Of a stretch of DNA of 46,698 nt, positions 32,445-40,777 are shown in pieces. Below the pieces are notes generated by a model, which was not told the origin of the DNA, did no database searches, and was given only the letters and a program-made list of their open reading frames with translations. Within the stretch, counting starts at the first letter, position 1; the number at the start of each line of letters is the position of its first letter. Position numbers and translations under genes: made by a program. The stretch is from positions 87,398-134,095 of the forward strand of contig NZ_JAKRSA010000028.1 of assembly GCF_022402485.1 (NCBI RefSeq), in the 5' to 3' direction. This stretch comes from Phenylobacterium sp. (GTDB taxonomy: Bacteria; Pseudomonadota; Alphaproteobacteria; Caulobacterales; Caulobacteraceae).

Positions 32445-33530
32445 GTGGGGATCGGCAGGACGCAGCGGGCAGGGCAGGGGGCGCAACTGCGCCTGGCTCC
32501 AGGCGCGCTGGTCCCCGGCCTGCTGATCATCGGCCTGCTCGGCGCCTGCAGCCCTGAGACTAAGGCCCCTGAGGCCTGTCTCGCCGCTCTCGCCCTGCCT
32601 GACCCTGCAAATCCGACCACAGGCATGGTGGCCATCACTGGCGGGGTTTTCGCCATGGGGGCGGCGAGCGAGCATCCTGAGGAAGGGCCACCGCGGCAGG
32701 TGCAGGTGGGGGACTTCTGGATCGACCAGACCGAGGTCACCAACGCCGCCTTCGCCCGGTTCGTCGAGGCCACCGGCTATGTCACCCAGGCAGAGCAGCC
32801 CTTGCCCGAGGCCGATTATCCAGGTCTGAGCGCCGAGGACCGCGCCCCGGCGTCCCTGGTCTTTGTCGGGGCAGGGGCGGCGGGGGGTAACCCGGCGGTC
32901 TGGTGGCGGATCATCCCCGGGGCCAACTGGCGCCAGCCAGAGGGGCCTGGCAGCACCATCAAGGGCAAGGACGCCTGGCCGGTGGTGCACATCGGCTGGG
33001 CCGACGCCCTGGCCTATGCCCGCTGGCTTGGCCGGGATCTGCCCACCGAGGCCGAGTGGGAATATGCCGCCCGGGGGGGACTGGCCGGTGCCCGCTATGC
33101 CTGGGGGGACGCGCCTTCTGCGCCGGGGAAGCCCCTGGCCAACACCTGGCAGGGCGTCTTCCCCGTCGCCGACACCGGGGATGATGGCCACAAGGCCACC
33201 GCCGCCCCCGTGGGCTGTTTCCCGGCCAACGGCTTTGGCCTCTACGACATCACCGGCAATGTCTGGGAGTGGACTTCGGACTGGTACCGACCGGGCCTGG
33301 TTCCTGCCTCGGTGCTGGAACAGGGTGGCCCCTCCCGCGCCATGTCCCATGACCCCGATGAGCCTGGCCGGCCCAAGCATGTGATCAAGGGCGGTTCGTT
33401 CCTCTGCGCTGACAACTTCTGTTTCCGCTATCGCCCGGCCGCCCGGGCACCGGGTCCCCCTGACAGCGGCGCGTCCCATGTGGGGTTCCGTACAGTGCTT
33501 CGCGCTCCTGCGTCGCCGTCACCGGGCTGA
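32445..33530 (+). CDS. Formylglycine-generating enzyme (sulfatase-modifying factor), with lipoprotein-like leader
   Basis: About 361 residues. The FGE-sulfatase domain runs from MVAITGGVFAMGA (61) through DQTEVTNAAFARFV, LPTEAEWEYAARGG and ITGNVWEWTSDWY to the active site KGGSFLCADNFCFRYRPAAR with Cys321 and Cys326, the copper-binding pair of true FGE. DSGASHVGFR follows, as in human SUMF1. It oxidises the sulfatase C-x-P-x-R cysteine to formylglycine. The N-terminus has a hydrophobic stretch ending LLGAC (Cys35), a lipobox, suggesting periplasmic anchoring. The start is probably GTG 32445 (GGGAG upstream); ATG 32400 is an alternative. All three sulfatases in the window are candidate clients. 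Confidence 0.93.
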   Translation: MGIGRTQRAGQGAQLRLAPGALVPGLLIIGLLGACSPETKAPEACLAALALPDPANPTTGMVAITGGVFAMGAASEHPEEGPPRQVQVGDFWIDQTEVTNAAFARFVEATGYVTQAEQPLPEADYPGLSAEDRAPASLVFVGAGAAGGNPAVWWRIIPGANWRQPEGPGSTIKGKDAWPVVHIGWADALAYARWLGRDLPTEAEWEYAARGGLAGARYAWGDAPSAPGKPLANTWQGVFPVADTGDDGHKATAAPVGCFPANGFGLYDITGNVWEWTSDWYRPGLVPASVLEQGGPSRAMSHDPDEPGRPKHVIKGGSFLCADNFCFRYRPAARAPGPPDSGASHVGFRTVLRAPASPSPG

Positions 33531-33564
33531 ACTTCATTCCCATCGCCCCATCTGGAGCCTCGCC

Positions 33565-34659
33565 ATGCGCTGGCCTGCGAAACTCGCTCTCATTGTTCTG
33601 GCCCTGATCCTGGCGATCGGAGGCGGGCTTTGGCTGGCCCGCGGTCAGGTGGCCCTGGCCCTCATGGACCGGGTCATGGCCCGCAACATGGCCGCCGATC
33701 CCCTGGCCGACTTGCCTGATGGCCTGCATGTGGCCCTGTGCGGGGCGGGCTCACCCATGCCTGATGTGCATCGCAGCGGGCCCTGTACGGCGGTGATTGC
33801 CGGCCAGCGGATGTTCATCGTCGATGTCGGTTCGGGGTCCAGCCGGAACCTGACCCTGATGCAGCTGCCCCCGGCCCAGATCGAAGCCATCCTGCTCACC
33901 CATTTCCATTCTGACCACATGGACGGTCTGGGGGAGTTGCTGATGCAGCGCTGGGCCTCCAGCTCGGCAACCTCGCCAACGCCAGTCTATGGCCCGCCCG
34001 GCGTCGATACCGTTCTGGCCGGCTTCGCCCAGGCCTACAGCCTGGATCGGGACTACCGGATCGCCCACCACGGTGCCGATGTGACGCCCCCCGCCGGCTA
34101 TGGCGGCACAGCCCGCCCGTTTACGATTCCAGAGGGCCAGGTGAGCCTGGTGATCCTTGATGATCCGGACCTGAAGATCACCGCATTCCGGGTCGACCAT
34201 GATCCGGTTGAGCCCTCGGTGGGCTATCGCTTTGATTACAAGGGCCGCAGTGCCGTGCTCAGCGGCGACACCACCCCCTCACCGGTGGTGGAGGATCAGT
34301 CCAAGGGGGTGGATCTGCTGGTGCACGAGGCCCTGTCCATTGATCTCGTCATGCGGCAGCGGGCGGCGGCTGAGGCGGCCGGCCGACCGAACTTCGCGCA
34401 GATCTTCACTGACATCACCGACTATCACACAACCCCCGAACAGGCCGCGCAGCTGGCGGAGCGGGCCGGGGTAAAGTTCCTGCTGCTCAATCACATTGTT
34501 CCGCCCCTCCCGATCCGCGCCCTGGAGGGTCCCTTCCTGGGGGACGCCCGGAGCCAGTTCTCTGGTCCGCTGAAGGTGGGCCGCGACGGGGACATGATCT
34601 CTCTGCCCGCAGGAACCGATGAGGTGCGCCAGGTCCGGCGCATGAGCGCCCAGCGTTGA
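33565..34659 (+). CDS. Metallo-beta-lactamase-fold hydrolase with N-terminal membrane anchor
   Basis: About 364 residues. A hydrophobic N-terminal helix (8-26) anchors or exports it. The metal-binding motif THFHSDHMDG gives His113, His115, Asp117 and His118; SGDTTPSP supplies the bridging Asp and LLNHIVPP the last His. The FIVDVGSG start and the overall layout resemble the RNase Z/ElaC-like and AtsA-type (metallo arylsulfatase) branch. An arylsulfatase role is possible given the FGE gene 34 bases upstream and nearby sulfatases, but this is inference. GGAG lies before the ATG at 33565. It probably shares a transcript with the FGE gene. Confidence 0.88.
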   Translation: MRWPAKLALIVLALILAIGGGLWLARGQVALALMDRVMARNMAADPLADLPDGLHVALCGAGSPMPDVHRSGPCTAVIAGQRMFIVDVGSGSSRNLTLMQLPPAQIEAILLTHFHSDHMDGLGELLMQRWASSSATSPTPVYGPPGVDTVLAGFAQAYSLDRDYRIAHHGADVTPPAGYGGTARPFTIPEGQVSLVILDDPDLKITAFRVDHDPVEPSVGYRFDYKGRSAVLSGDTTPSPVVEDQSKGVDLLVHEALSIDLVMRQRAAAEAAGRPNFAQIFTDITDYHTTPEQAAQLAERAGVKFLLLNHIVPPLPIRALEGPFLGDARSQFSGPLKVGRDGDMISLPAGTDEVRQVRRMSAQR

Positions 34660-34682
34660 TTGCGGGTCCGTGGGCAAGGCGG

Positions 34683-34710
34683 TTGCCAAGCTGATATGAG
34701 CCCATATAGT
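34683..34710 (+). promoter_or_regulatory. Promoter with an operator-like palindrome for the dehalogenase operon
   Basis: TTGCCA (34683-34688) and TATAGT (34705-34710) are 16 bases apart, about 40 bases before the first gene of the operon. The palindrome ATATG-AGCC-CATAT (34694-34707) runs from the spacer into the -10 box, where a bound repressor would block RNA polymerase. The region is AT-rich for this genome. Confidence 0.55.
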
Positions 34711-34751
34711 GGCATTTATAGTGTCAATAAAAACAGTCCCGGGGGGATGTA

Positions 34752-35420
34752 ATGGTCGAGACATGGATGGTGCCCTGGGGGCTGGCCCTGATCGCCTACG
34801 GTCTTTTCCTGGCCTGGTACGTCAACTGGCGGGGCCCCCTTTCGCCGGCTGAGACCCAGTCGACCCTCGAGGGTCTGGTGGCCTCAGGGGTAGAGATGGA
34901 GGGCCGCAATTCGCTGGCCACCCTGCGTGCCTTCCTGGAGGCCGATGATGGGCGAGAGTTCTTCATGCTCAACCTGGTGCGGATGGCCCCAGGCGAGATC
35001 CCGGATCCGGTCACCGGCCAGCTTCGCCCCGCCCGGGCGGTGATGGAAGGCTATACCCGCATGTTCCTGCCAGCCCTGTTCGCCCGGGGCGGTCATCCCG
35101 CCGTCGTCGCCCGCAAGGTTGGCGGTTATGTCGATGCCTGGGGGGTAGAGGCCGACCCCGGCTGGTCGATTGTCGGCTACATGCGCTATCGCAGCCGCCG
35201 GGATCTGGCCGCCCTGGTGGTCGATCCCCGTTTCGCCGGTGCCCATGAGTTCAAGTTCGCGGCCATGCCGCAGACCTATTCCTTCCCCACCCAGCCCCAG
35301 ATCATGACCCTGGCCAGCCCCAAGGTGTGGGTTGCCCTGACCCTGGCCCTGGCTGCGGCGCTCGGTCACATCGCCCTTCTTCACACCCAATTGAACGCGA
35401 CCCCCCTCCTGGCTGGCTAA
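34752..35420 (+). CDS. Membrane-anchored DUF1330-like protein, function unknown
   Basis: A 222-residue protein. A hydrophobic N-terminal helix (about 6-24) and a C-terminal one (about 193-213) flank a soluble domain. That domain has FFMLNLVRMAPG, AVMEGYTRMFLPALFARGGHP, WSIVGYMRYRSRRDL and HEFKFAAMPQTYSFPTQP, which resembles the dimeric alpha/beta-barrel of DUF1330 and related small-molecule-binding proteins. I do not recognise an exact family. GGGGGGAT precedes the ATG. It is the first gene of a four-gene plus-strand unit containing a haloalkane dehalogenase, so it may handle the same compound. Confidence 0.7.
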   Translation: MVETWMVPWGLALIAYGLFLAWYVNWRGPLSPAETQSTLEGLVASGVEMEGRNSLATLRAFLEADDGREFFMLNLVRMAPGEIPDPVTGQLRPARAVMEGYTRMFLPALFARGGHPAVVARKVGGYVDAWGVEADPGWSIVGYMRYRSRRDLAALVVDPRFAGAHEFKFAAMPQTYSFPTQPQIMTLASPKVWVALTLALAAALGHIALLHTQLNATPLLAG

Positions 35421-35445
35421 GGCCACCGGGCGCCTGGAGACCCCC

Positions 35446-36345
35446 ATGAACGTCCTGCGCACCCCTGACGAGCGCTTCGAAAACCTGCCCAATTTCCCCT
35501 GGGCCCCGCACTATCTCACCATTCAAGACGCGGATGGGACCGAGATCCGCATCCATTACGTGGATGAGGGGCCAAGGGACGCTGAGCCCATCCTGCTGAT
35601 GCATGGCAACCCCACCTGGGCCTATCTCTACCGCAAGATGATCCCCGGCCTGCTGGCCTCCGGGCGCCGGGTGATTGCCGTGGACCTGGTGGGCTGCGGC
35701 CGCTCTGACAAGCCGGCTGCCAAGGGGGACTATACCCTGGCCCGTCACTACGACTGGATGGGCCGGTGGCTCACGGCCATGGACCTGAACAACATCACGC
35801 TTTTCTGTCAGGACTGGGGCGGCACCATTGGCCTCTATCTGGTGGCGCAGCATCCCGAGCGTTTCGACCGGGTGGTCGCGGCCAATACCGGCCTGCCCAT
35901 CGGGGAGGGCGAAAGCGACTTCATGAAGATGTGGGTCGGCATGATGAACGCCGCCACGGCCTTTCCTTGGCCCATGCTCGACCAGGGCATGGAAAACAAG
36001 CTGAGCGAGGCCGAGCGGGCGGCCTATCTCGCCCCCTTCCCCTCATCGGACTATGAGTGGGGGCTCATCTCCTTTCCCCTGCTCATCGCCGTTCAGCCGG
36101 ACAATCCCGGCGTGCCGCTGAACAAGGCCGCCTGGGAAAAGCTCTGCCGCTTCGAAAAGCCGTTCCTGACCCTGTTTGGTGAGCTCGACCCGGTGGCCAA
36201 GGGCTGGGAGGTTCGCGCCCAGGCCAGCATCCCCGGCGCCAAGGGACAGAACCACCAGATCATCCCCAAGGCTGGTCACTTCATTCAGGAAGACGCTCCT
36301 GAGCAGTTGGTCGCCGCGATCACGGCCTTCCTGGAAGTCAGCTAG
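35446..36345 (+). CDS. Haloalkane dehalogenase
   Basis: A 299-residue alpha/beta hydrolase. HYVDEGP, LLMHGNPTWAYLYRKMIP, DLVGCGRSDKP and TLFCQDWGGTIGL are the haloalkane dehalogenase signatures: Asp123 in the CQDWGG elbow is the nucleophile and Trp124 a halide ligand. The acid lies in FGELDPVAKG (about Asp248) and the base is His278 in KAGHFIQEDAPE. The position of the acid and the sequence match subfamily I (DhmA/DhlA-like). It would convert halogenated alkanes to alcohols in the cytoplasm; the natural substrate is unknown. It is 25 bases after the DUF1330-like gene and 2 bases before the next gene, so it is co-transcribed. Confidence 0.93.
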   Translation: MNVLRTPDERFENLPNFPWAPHYLTIQDADGTEIRIHYVDEGPRDAEPILLMHGNPTWAYLYRKMIPGLLASGRRVIAVDLVGCGRSDKPAAKGDYTLARHYDWMGRWLTAMDLNNITLFCQDWGGTIGLYLVAQHPERFDRVVAANTGLPIGEGESDFMKMWVGMMNAATAFPWPMLDQGMENKLSEAERAAYLAPFPSSDYEWGLISFPLLIAVQPDNPGVPLNKAAWEKLCRFEKPFLTLFGELDPVAKGWEVRAQASIPGAKGQNHQIIPKAGHFIQEDAPEQLVAAITAFLEVS

Positions 36346-36347
36346 TC

Positions 36348-36821
36348 ATGTCCCTGGCCAGGTTGCTGCCGGCCTCCACCAACCCCGCCTATGGTGGGGC
36401 CCAGATTTCTGTTTGGTTCCTCGGGCTATGCGCCCTGGGATCCCTGATCCCGGGCCTGATCCACTATGGTCTGCCCGACGGCGGGGCGGGGGTGATCGCA
36501 GGTATCGACCTGTCTACCCGGCGGGAGACCATCGTGGCGGTCTTCGCCTGGTACGGCGCGCTCCAGATTCCCCACGGTCTTGCCCAGTTGATCGTGGCGG
36601 TGCGCTATCGCAGTCTGGTCCCGCTCTTCTTGCTGCTGGTCATCCTTGAGCGGGGGCTTGTGGCCCTGGACGCCTGGTTTGGTCGCGGGGCAGGTGATCA
36701 TCACCCGCCAGAGCATTATACCACCGTGGTCCAGGCCGCCCTGGCCGTGGTGTTCCTGCTGTTGTCTCTGCGTTCTGGAAAGGCCGCCCCCGATGATCAC
36801 CCAACTCCAGCTGCGCCGTGA
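36348..36821 (+). CDS. Four-helix membrane protein of unknown function
   Basis: A 157-residue protein with four hydrophobic segments (about 20-37, 62-80, 86-103 and 127-142). ALGSLIPGLIHYGLPDGGAG and the FAWYGALQIPHGLAQL segment are distinctive, but I do not recognise the family. It starts 2 bases after the dehalogenase stop and overlaps the next gene by 29 bases, so all three are translated from one message. It might help move the substrate or product across the membrane, which is only a guess from position. Confidence 0.75.
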   Translation: MSLARLLPASTNPAYGGAQISVWFLGLCALGSLIPGLIHYGLPDGGAGVIAGIDLSTRRETIVAVFAWYGALQIPHGLAQLIVAVRYRSLVPLFLLLVILERGLVALDAWFGRGAGDHHPPEHYTTVVQAALAVVFLLLSLRSGKAAPDDHPTPAAP

Positions 36822-37875
36822 TGCCCTGACCGACAGCCGGCTCGTGGAGCTGCCGACGCCAGACCTCGCGGCGGGCGAGATTCTGTTGGCCATCGACCGC
36901 TTCGCCATGACCGCCAACAATGTGAGCTACGCCCTGTCGGGCACCACCATCGGCTACTGGGGCTATTTCCCGACGGCGGAACCCTGGGGCCTGGTTCCAG
37001 TGTGGGGGTTCGCCGACGTGACCGACTCACGCCACCCCGATGTGGCGGTGGGGGAGCGCATCTATGGCTTCTTCCCCACAGCGTCCCATGTGGTCCTGTC
37101 CCCTGAGGATGTCGGGGCGAGGGGGTTTGTGGACGCAGCACCGCACCGGGCGGCGCTGCCGGTCTTCTACAACCATTATCAGCGCACCACCGGCGAGCCG
37201 GCCGAGATGAAGGCCCTGGAGGATGAGCGCTGCCTGCTCCTGCCGCTGCTGGGCACCGGCTACCTGCTCTATGATTATCTGCTCGACAACGGCTTCTTCG
37301 GTGCCGAACAGATCCTGGTGAGCAGCGCCTCCTCCAAGACCGCCATCGGCCTTCTCAACATGCTGGCCCGCCACCCGGCCCCCAGGCCGCAGGTGATTGG
37401 CCTGACCTCCCCAGGCAATATCGATTTTGTTCAGGACCTAGGCCTCTGCGACCGGGTCATCCCCTATGGCGACATCGGCCAGCTGGACGGGACTGTCCCG
37501 AGCGCCTTTGTCGACATGGCCGGCGACGGGGGAGTAATCGGCGCAATCCACCAACAGTTCGGATCGCAGCTGAAGCTCAGCTGCGCCGTCGGTGCCACCC
37601 ACTGGGATCAGCCCCGGTCGAGAAGCAAGGTGCCGGGCGCGCCGTCCCACGACTTCATCTTCATTCCCGCCCACATCGCCAAGCGTGACGGCGACCTTGG
37701 CCCCGGTGTCATCCAGCGTCGAACCCAGGTCGAGACCCTGCGCATGGTTCAGGAGCTGAAGGGACGCATGACGCTCCAGCACATTCGCGGTGCTGAAGCT
37801 GTGCAATCGGCCCTCACGGACCTTGTCGCTGGCCGCACCTCCCCCACCGTCGGCCTGATCGCCAGCCTGCTTTAG
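36793..37875 (+). CDS. DUF2855 family protein (medium-chain-reductase-like)
   Basis: A 360-residue protein. It starts MITQLQLRRDALTDSRLVEL and contains GEILLAIDRFAMTANNVSYA, GFADVTDSRHPDVAVGERIYG, FPTASHVVLSP and LVSSASSKTAIGLL, the last resembling a Rossmann-type nucleotide-binding turn. This is the DUF2855 family, related to quinone/alcohol (MDR) reductases but without the usual zinc ligands. The ATG at 36793 lies inside the previous gene, and the frame continues past its stop. It could oxidise the alcohol made by the dehalogenase, but this is inference. It ends the operon and is convergent with the gene at 37921. Confidence 0.88.
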   Translation: MITQLQLRRDALTDSRLVELPTPDLAAGEILLAIDRFAMTANNVSYALSGTTIGYWGYFPTAEPWGLVPVWGFADVTDSRHPDVAVGERIYGFFPTASHVVLSPEDVGARGFVDAAPHRAALPVFYNHYQRTTGEPAEMKALEDERCLLLPLLGTGYLLYDYLLDNGFFGAEQILVSSASSKTAIGLLNMLARHPAPRPQVIGLTSPGNIDFVQDLGLCDRVIPYGDIGQLDGTVPSAFVDMAGDGGVIGAIHQQFGSQLKLSCAVGATHWDQPRSRSKVPGAPSHDFIFIPAHIAKRDGDLGPGVIQRRTQVETLRMVQELKGRMTLQHIRGAEAVQSALTDLVAGRTSPTVGLIASLL

Positions 37876-37920
37876 GGCCCCAGCTTGGCGCAGAGCCTGG
37901 CCCCGAGATGGGGCGCAGGC

Positions 37921-38940
37921 CTAGGGCATACGCCCCAGGTGCCGCAGGAAGTTGTCGGCGATCACGTCCCCATGGGTGTCCTGCAGGAAGTGCCCGGCCT
38001 CGGTGATCACATCGAAGGTCGCTTGGGGAAAGCCAGACGCCCAGGCGCGGCCCCAGGCTTCGGTGAACACCTCGTCGGCACCGCCCCAGATGAAATGGAT
38101 CGGCCCGGTCCAGGTCTGGAGGGCAGCGTGCCAATGGCTCTGGGCTTCGGCTGCGCCGCCTTCGGGATTGTCGAAGGGCAGGCTTAAAGGAAACCGTCTG
38201 GGACCGGCGTGGCCGGCATGACCCAGACCCACAAACGGCGCGTCATATCCCTGCCGCGCCAGTTCACCTGTCGGGCTGAGGCTCGGCTTGGTTCCGGTCT
38301 GGATCAGGGCGAACAGGTCAGGGGGCCCCATATGCCCCAGGGCCAGGGCCATGAACCACCCCAGGGACAGGCGGTCAGGCACATTGGTGCCGAACAGGCC
38401 TTCTGGCTTCCACTGGCCATTCCACTGGATGAGGCGCGGGGTGTATTCATAGGCCGCGTGGTGCAGCCAGGTGTTCATGATCACCAGCCGCTCGAAACGC
38501 GCTGGCCTCTCCGCCACCTGGGCCAGACTGATCGGCCCACCCCAGTCCTGGCAGAACAGGGTGATGGCCTGCAGGTCCAGGGCCTCGATCAGCGCCCGGT
38601 GCGCCTGAACGTGACGGGTGATGGAGTACCAGTCATCGGCCACCACCTTGTCGGAACGGCCAAAACCGATGTGATCGGCAGCGATGCACCGATAGCCCGC
38701 CTCCGTCAGACGACGGATGAGATGCCGATTGAGATAGGACCAGGTCGGCATCCCATGCATCAGCAAGGCCACGGGTCCATCCCTTGGCCCCTCGTCCACA
38801 TAGTGGATCCGAAGACCCTCGAAGCTGAAATAGTTCGGCTGAAAGGGGAAATCGGCCAGCTCAGCGAAGGCCGCCTCGGGCGTGCGCAGAAAGGCGACGC
38901 CGTCAGCGGTGGTCATGGGTTCAAGGGCGTCTGACATCAT
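37921..38940 (-). CDS. Haloalkane-dehalogenase-like alpha/beta hydrolase
   Basis: About 339 residues. IHYVDEGPRDG, LLMHGMPTWSYLNRHLI, DHIGFGRSDK and LFCQDWGGPISL (nucleophile Asp132, halide-ligand Trp133) match haloalkane dehalogenases; the acid is in IWGGADEVF and the base in EAGHFLQD. Met64 stands in HG-M-P where most members have Asn or Glu. A region rich in Gly and His (HAGHAGPRR) in the cap is unusual. The start at 38940 overlaps the stop of the upstream sulfatase by 4 bases (ATGA), so the sulfatase and this gene are translationally coupled. It shares the fold of the plus-strand dehalogenase at 35446 but is clearly diverged, not a recent duplicate. Confidence 0.9.
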   Translation of the reverse strand: MMSDALEPMTTADGVAFLRTPEAAFAELADFPFQPNYFSFEGLRIHYVDEGPRDGPVALLMHGMPTWSYLNRHLIRRLTEAGYRCIAADHIGFGRSDKVVADDWYSITRHVQAHRALIEALDLQAITLFCQDWGGPISLAQVAERPARFERLVIMNTWLHHAAYEYTPRLIQWNGQWKPEGLFGTNVPDRLSLGWFMALALGHMGPPDLFALIQTGTKPSLSPTGELARQGYDAPFVGLGHAGHAGPRRFPLSLPFDNPEGGAAEAQSHWHAALQTWTGPIHFIWGGADEVFTEAWGRAWASGFPQATFDVITEAGHFLQDTHGDVIADNFLRHLGRMP

Positions 38941-40589
38941 CCCGGCCAATACACGAACTCATCAGCCTCAGTGGCGGGATCGGCGAGGGTTTTGTCGATC
39001 ATCACCGGGACCGAGCCGACATTGGGGAACAGGGGGCCTCGACCCGCCGCCTGGTGAGCGGCCAACAGGGCCTTCAGTTCTGCCACCTTCTGCGGGTTGG
39101 CCTCCGCCAGATTGGTCTGCTCGGTGGGGTCGGCGACAAGATTGTACAGCCAGTCCTTCTTAGGCAGGTCGGAGGTCTGCAGTTTCCAGCCCTTGTGAAG
39201 CACAGCGCGATAATAGCCGCTTTGCCAGAACAGGGCCTCATGGGGGGGCTCTGCCGGCCGCGCTGGGCTGAGCCAGGGCAGGAGATTGACGCCGTCGATG
39301 GTCCGATCGGTGGGGGTTGGTGCGCCCGCTGCGGCCGCCAGAGTGGGCATCAGGTCAATATGGTGGGCGGGGTCGCCCATCACGGTTCCTGGGGCGATCC
39401 GATCCGGCCAGGAAATGAACATCGGCACCCGGATCCCGCCCTCGAAGAAGCTCAGTTTCCAACCCCGGTAGGGCGCGTTGACCTCAGGCAGGCCAAGATA
39501 GCCCGCGCCGCCATTGTCGCTGGTGAACACCACGATGGTGTTGTCCGCCAGGCCCTGGGCCTCCAGGGCAGCCATGATCTTTCCGACGCTGCGATCCAGG
39601 GCCAGCATCATGGCACCATAGACCCGCAGGCGATGGTCCTTGATCTGCGGCAGGGCGTCATAATCGGCCCGGGTGGCCTGCAGCGGCGTGTGGATTCCCC
39701 AGTGAGCCAGATAGAGCAGGAAGGGCCGGTTGCGGTTAGCCTGGATGACCTTGATCGATTCCTCGGTGTAGTAGTCGGTCAGATAGCCCCGCGGCGCGAA
39801 CATGGGTCCGCCATTGAACTTGGCGGCGGCCTGCATCCGGGCCCACAGGAAGCGGTCGATGGGATCGAAGGGCAGCTTGGCGTTGACCACATCGGGATGG
39901 TCCTCAGGCAAGTAGAGGCCGCTGGCCATCAGCAGGCTTTCATCGAAGCCTTGCGCGTTGGCGTTGAATTCTTCGGTGTCCCCCAGGTGCCACTTGCCGA
40001 TGTGCACGGTGTGATATCCGCGGGCCTTGAGGACCTCGGCCATAGTGATCTCGCTGCCGGGCAGTCCCTGCTCCCTCATGGGGGGCGTGTTTCTCTCCGC
40101 CTCAGCATCCCGCAGCATGGGATGGGGCCGAGAACCATCATTGTAGAAAAGTTCCAGGATACGGCCCATGCCGTCAGGGGTCGGGGTGAACTCGAACCCG
40201 TGCCGGGTGGCATAGCGGCCGGTCATGATCATCGCCCTCGACGGGGCGCAGGTCGCCTGGCCGGCATAGGCCTGGCTCAGATTGGCACCCCGGGCGGCCA
40301 GGGCATCGATATGCGGGGTCTTGACCAGGCCCCCGGCGATCCCGCCGCCGAAGGTGCTGATGTCATTCATGCCCAGATCATCGGCGAGAATGACGATCAC
40401 ATTGGGAGGGCGATCCCCGGCCGTGGGGACCTCTGGCCCCTGGGCCCAGGCGATTTCCTGGTTTTCAGCGATCTCCTGCTTGCCGAGATTGCCCACCACG
40501 AAAAGGATGACGGTCTTGTAGTTGGCCAGCCCCAGGCCAATCACCGCCAGGACGGCCAACCCCGCCCCCAACCAGATCTTGCGTACCAT
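38937..40589 (-). CDS. Membrane-anchored sulfatase
   Basis: About 550 residues. An N-terminal hydrophobic helix (residues 5-32) acts as an anchor or signal. The sulfatase domain starts PPNVIVILADDLGMNDI; Cys114 in ATCAPSRAMIMTGRY is the formylglycine precursor, followed by HIGKWHLGD, HWGIHTPL, FTSDNGGAGY and WKLQTS. The start at 40589 (MVRKIW) is preferred to 40643 because GGGGAGG lies just upstream. The active site is periplasmic by topology. It is coupled to the dehalogenase-like gene through a 4-base overlap and divergent from another sulfatase 188 bases away. The substrate is unknown. Confidence 0.93.
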   Translation of the reverse strand: MVRKIWLGAGLAVLAVIGLGLANYKTVILFVVGNLGKQEIAENQEIAWAQGPEVPTAGDRPPNVIVILADDLGMNDISTFGGGIAGGLVKTPHIDALAARGANLSQAYAGQATCAPSRAMIMTGRYATRHGFEFTPTPDGMGRILELFYNDGSRPHPMLRDAEAERNTPPMREQGLPGSEITMAEVLKARGYHTVHIGKWHLGDTEEFNANAQGFDESLLMASGLYLPEDHPDVVNAKLPFDPIDRFLWARMQAAAKFNGGPMFAPRGYLTDYYTEESIKVIQANRNRPFLLYLAHWGIHTPLQATRADYDALPQIKDHRLRVYGAMMLALDRSVGKIMAALEAQGLADNTIVVFTSDNGGAGYLGLPEVNAPYRGWKLSFFEGGIRVPMFISWPDRIAPGTVMGDPAHHIDLMPTLAAAAGAPTPTDRTIDGVNLLPWLSPARPAEPPHEALFWQSGYYRAVLHKGWKLQTSDLPKKDWLYNLVADPTEQTNLAEANPQKVAELKALLAAHQAAGRGPLFPNVGSVPVMIDKTLADPATEADEFVYWPG

Positions 40590-40777
40590 CGACGGCCTCC
40601 CCGACCCTGAAACTTTTGGCACGATACGCGCCATTGTCTCCAAGACTCAAGTCCCTTGGGGGCAGGGGGGATCACAGGGCGGCAGGCGTGAGCTTCAAAC
40701 CATCGACCCTGGCCCCACCCTTGCATAAATTGGCAGCCATCGTGCATATAGATCGCGTCAGGTCAGGGGGATAATCC

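Noticed and set aside
39054..40610. A 518-codon open frame on the plus strand
   Set aside because: It is antisense to the membrane-anchored sulfatase. High GC keeps the opposite frame open; the protein is low-complexity and has no family features.
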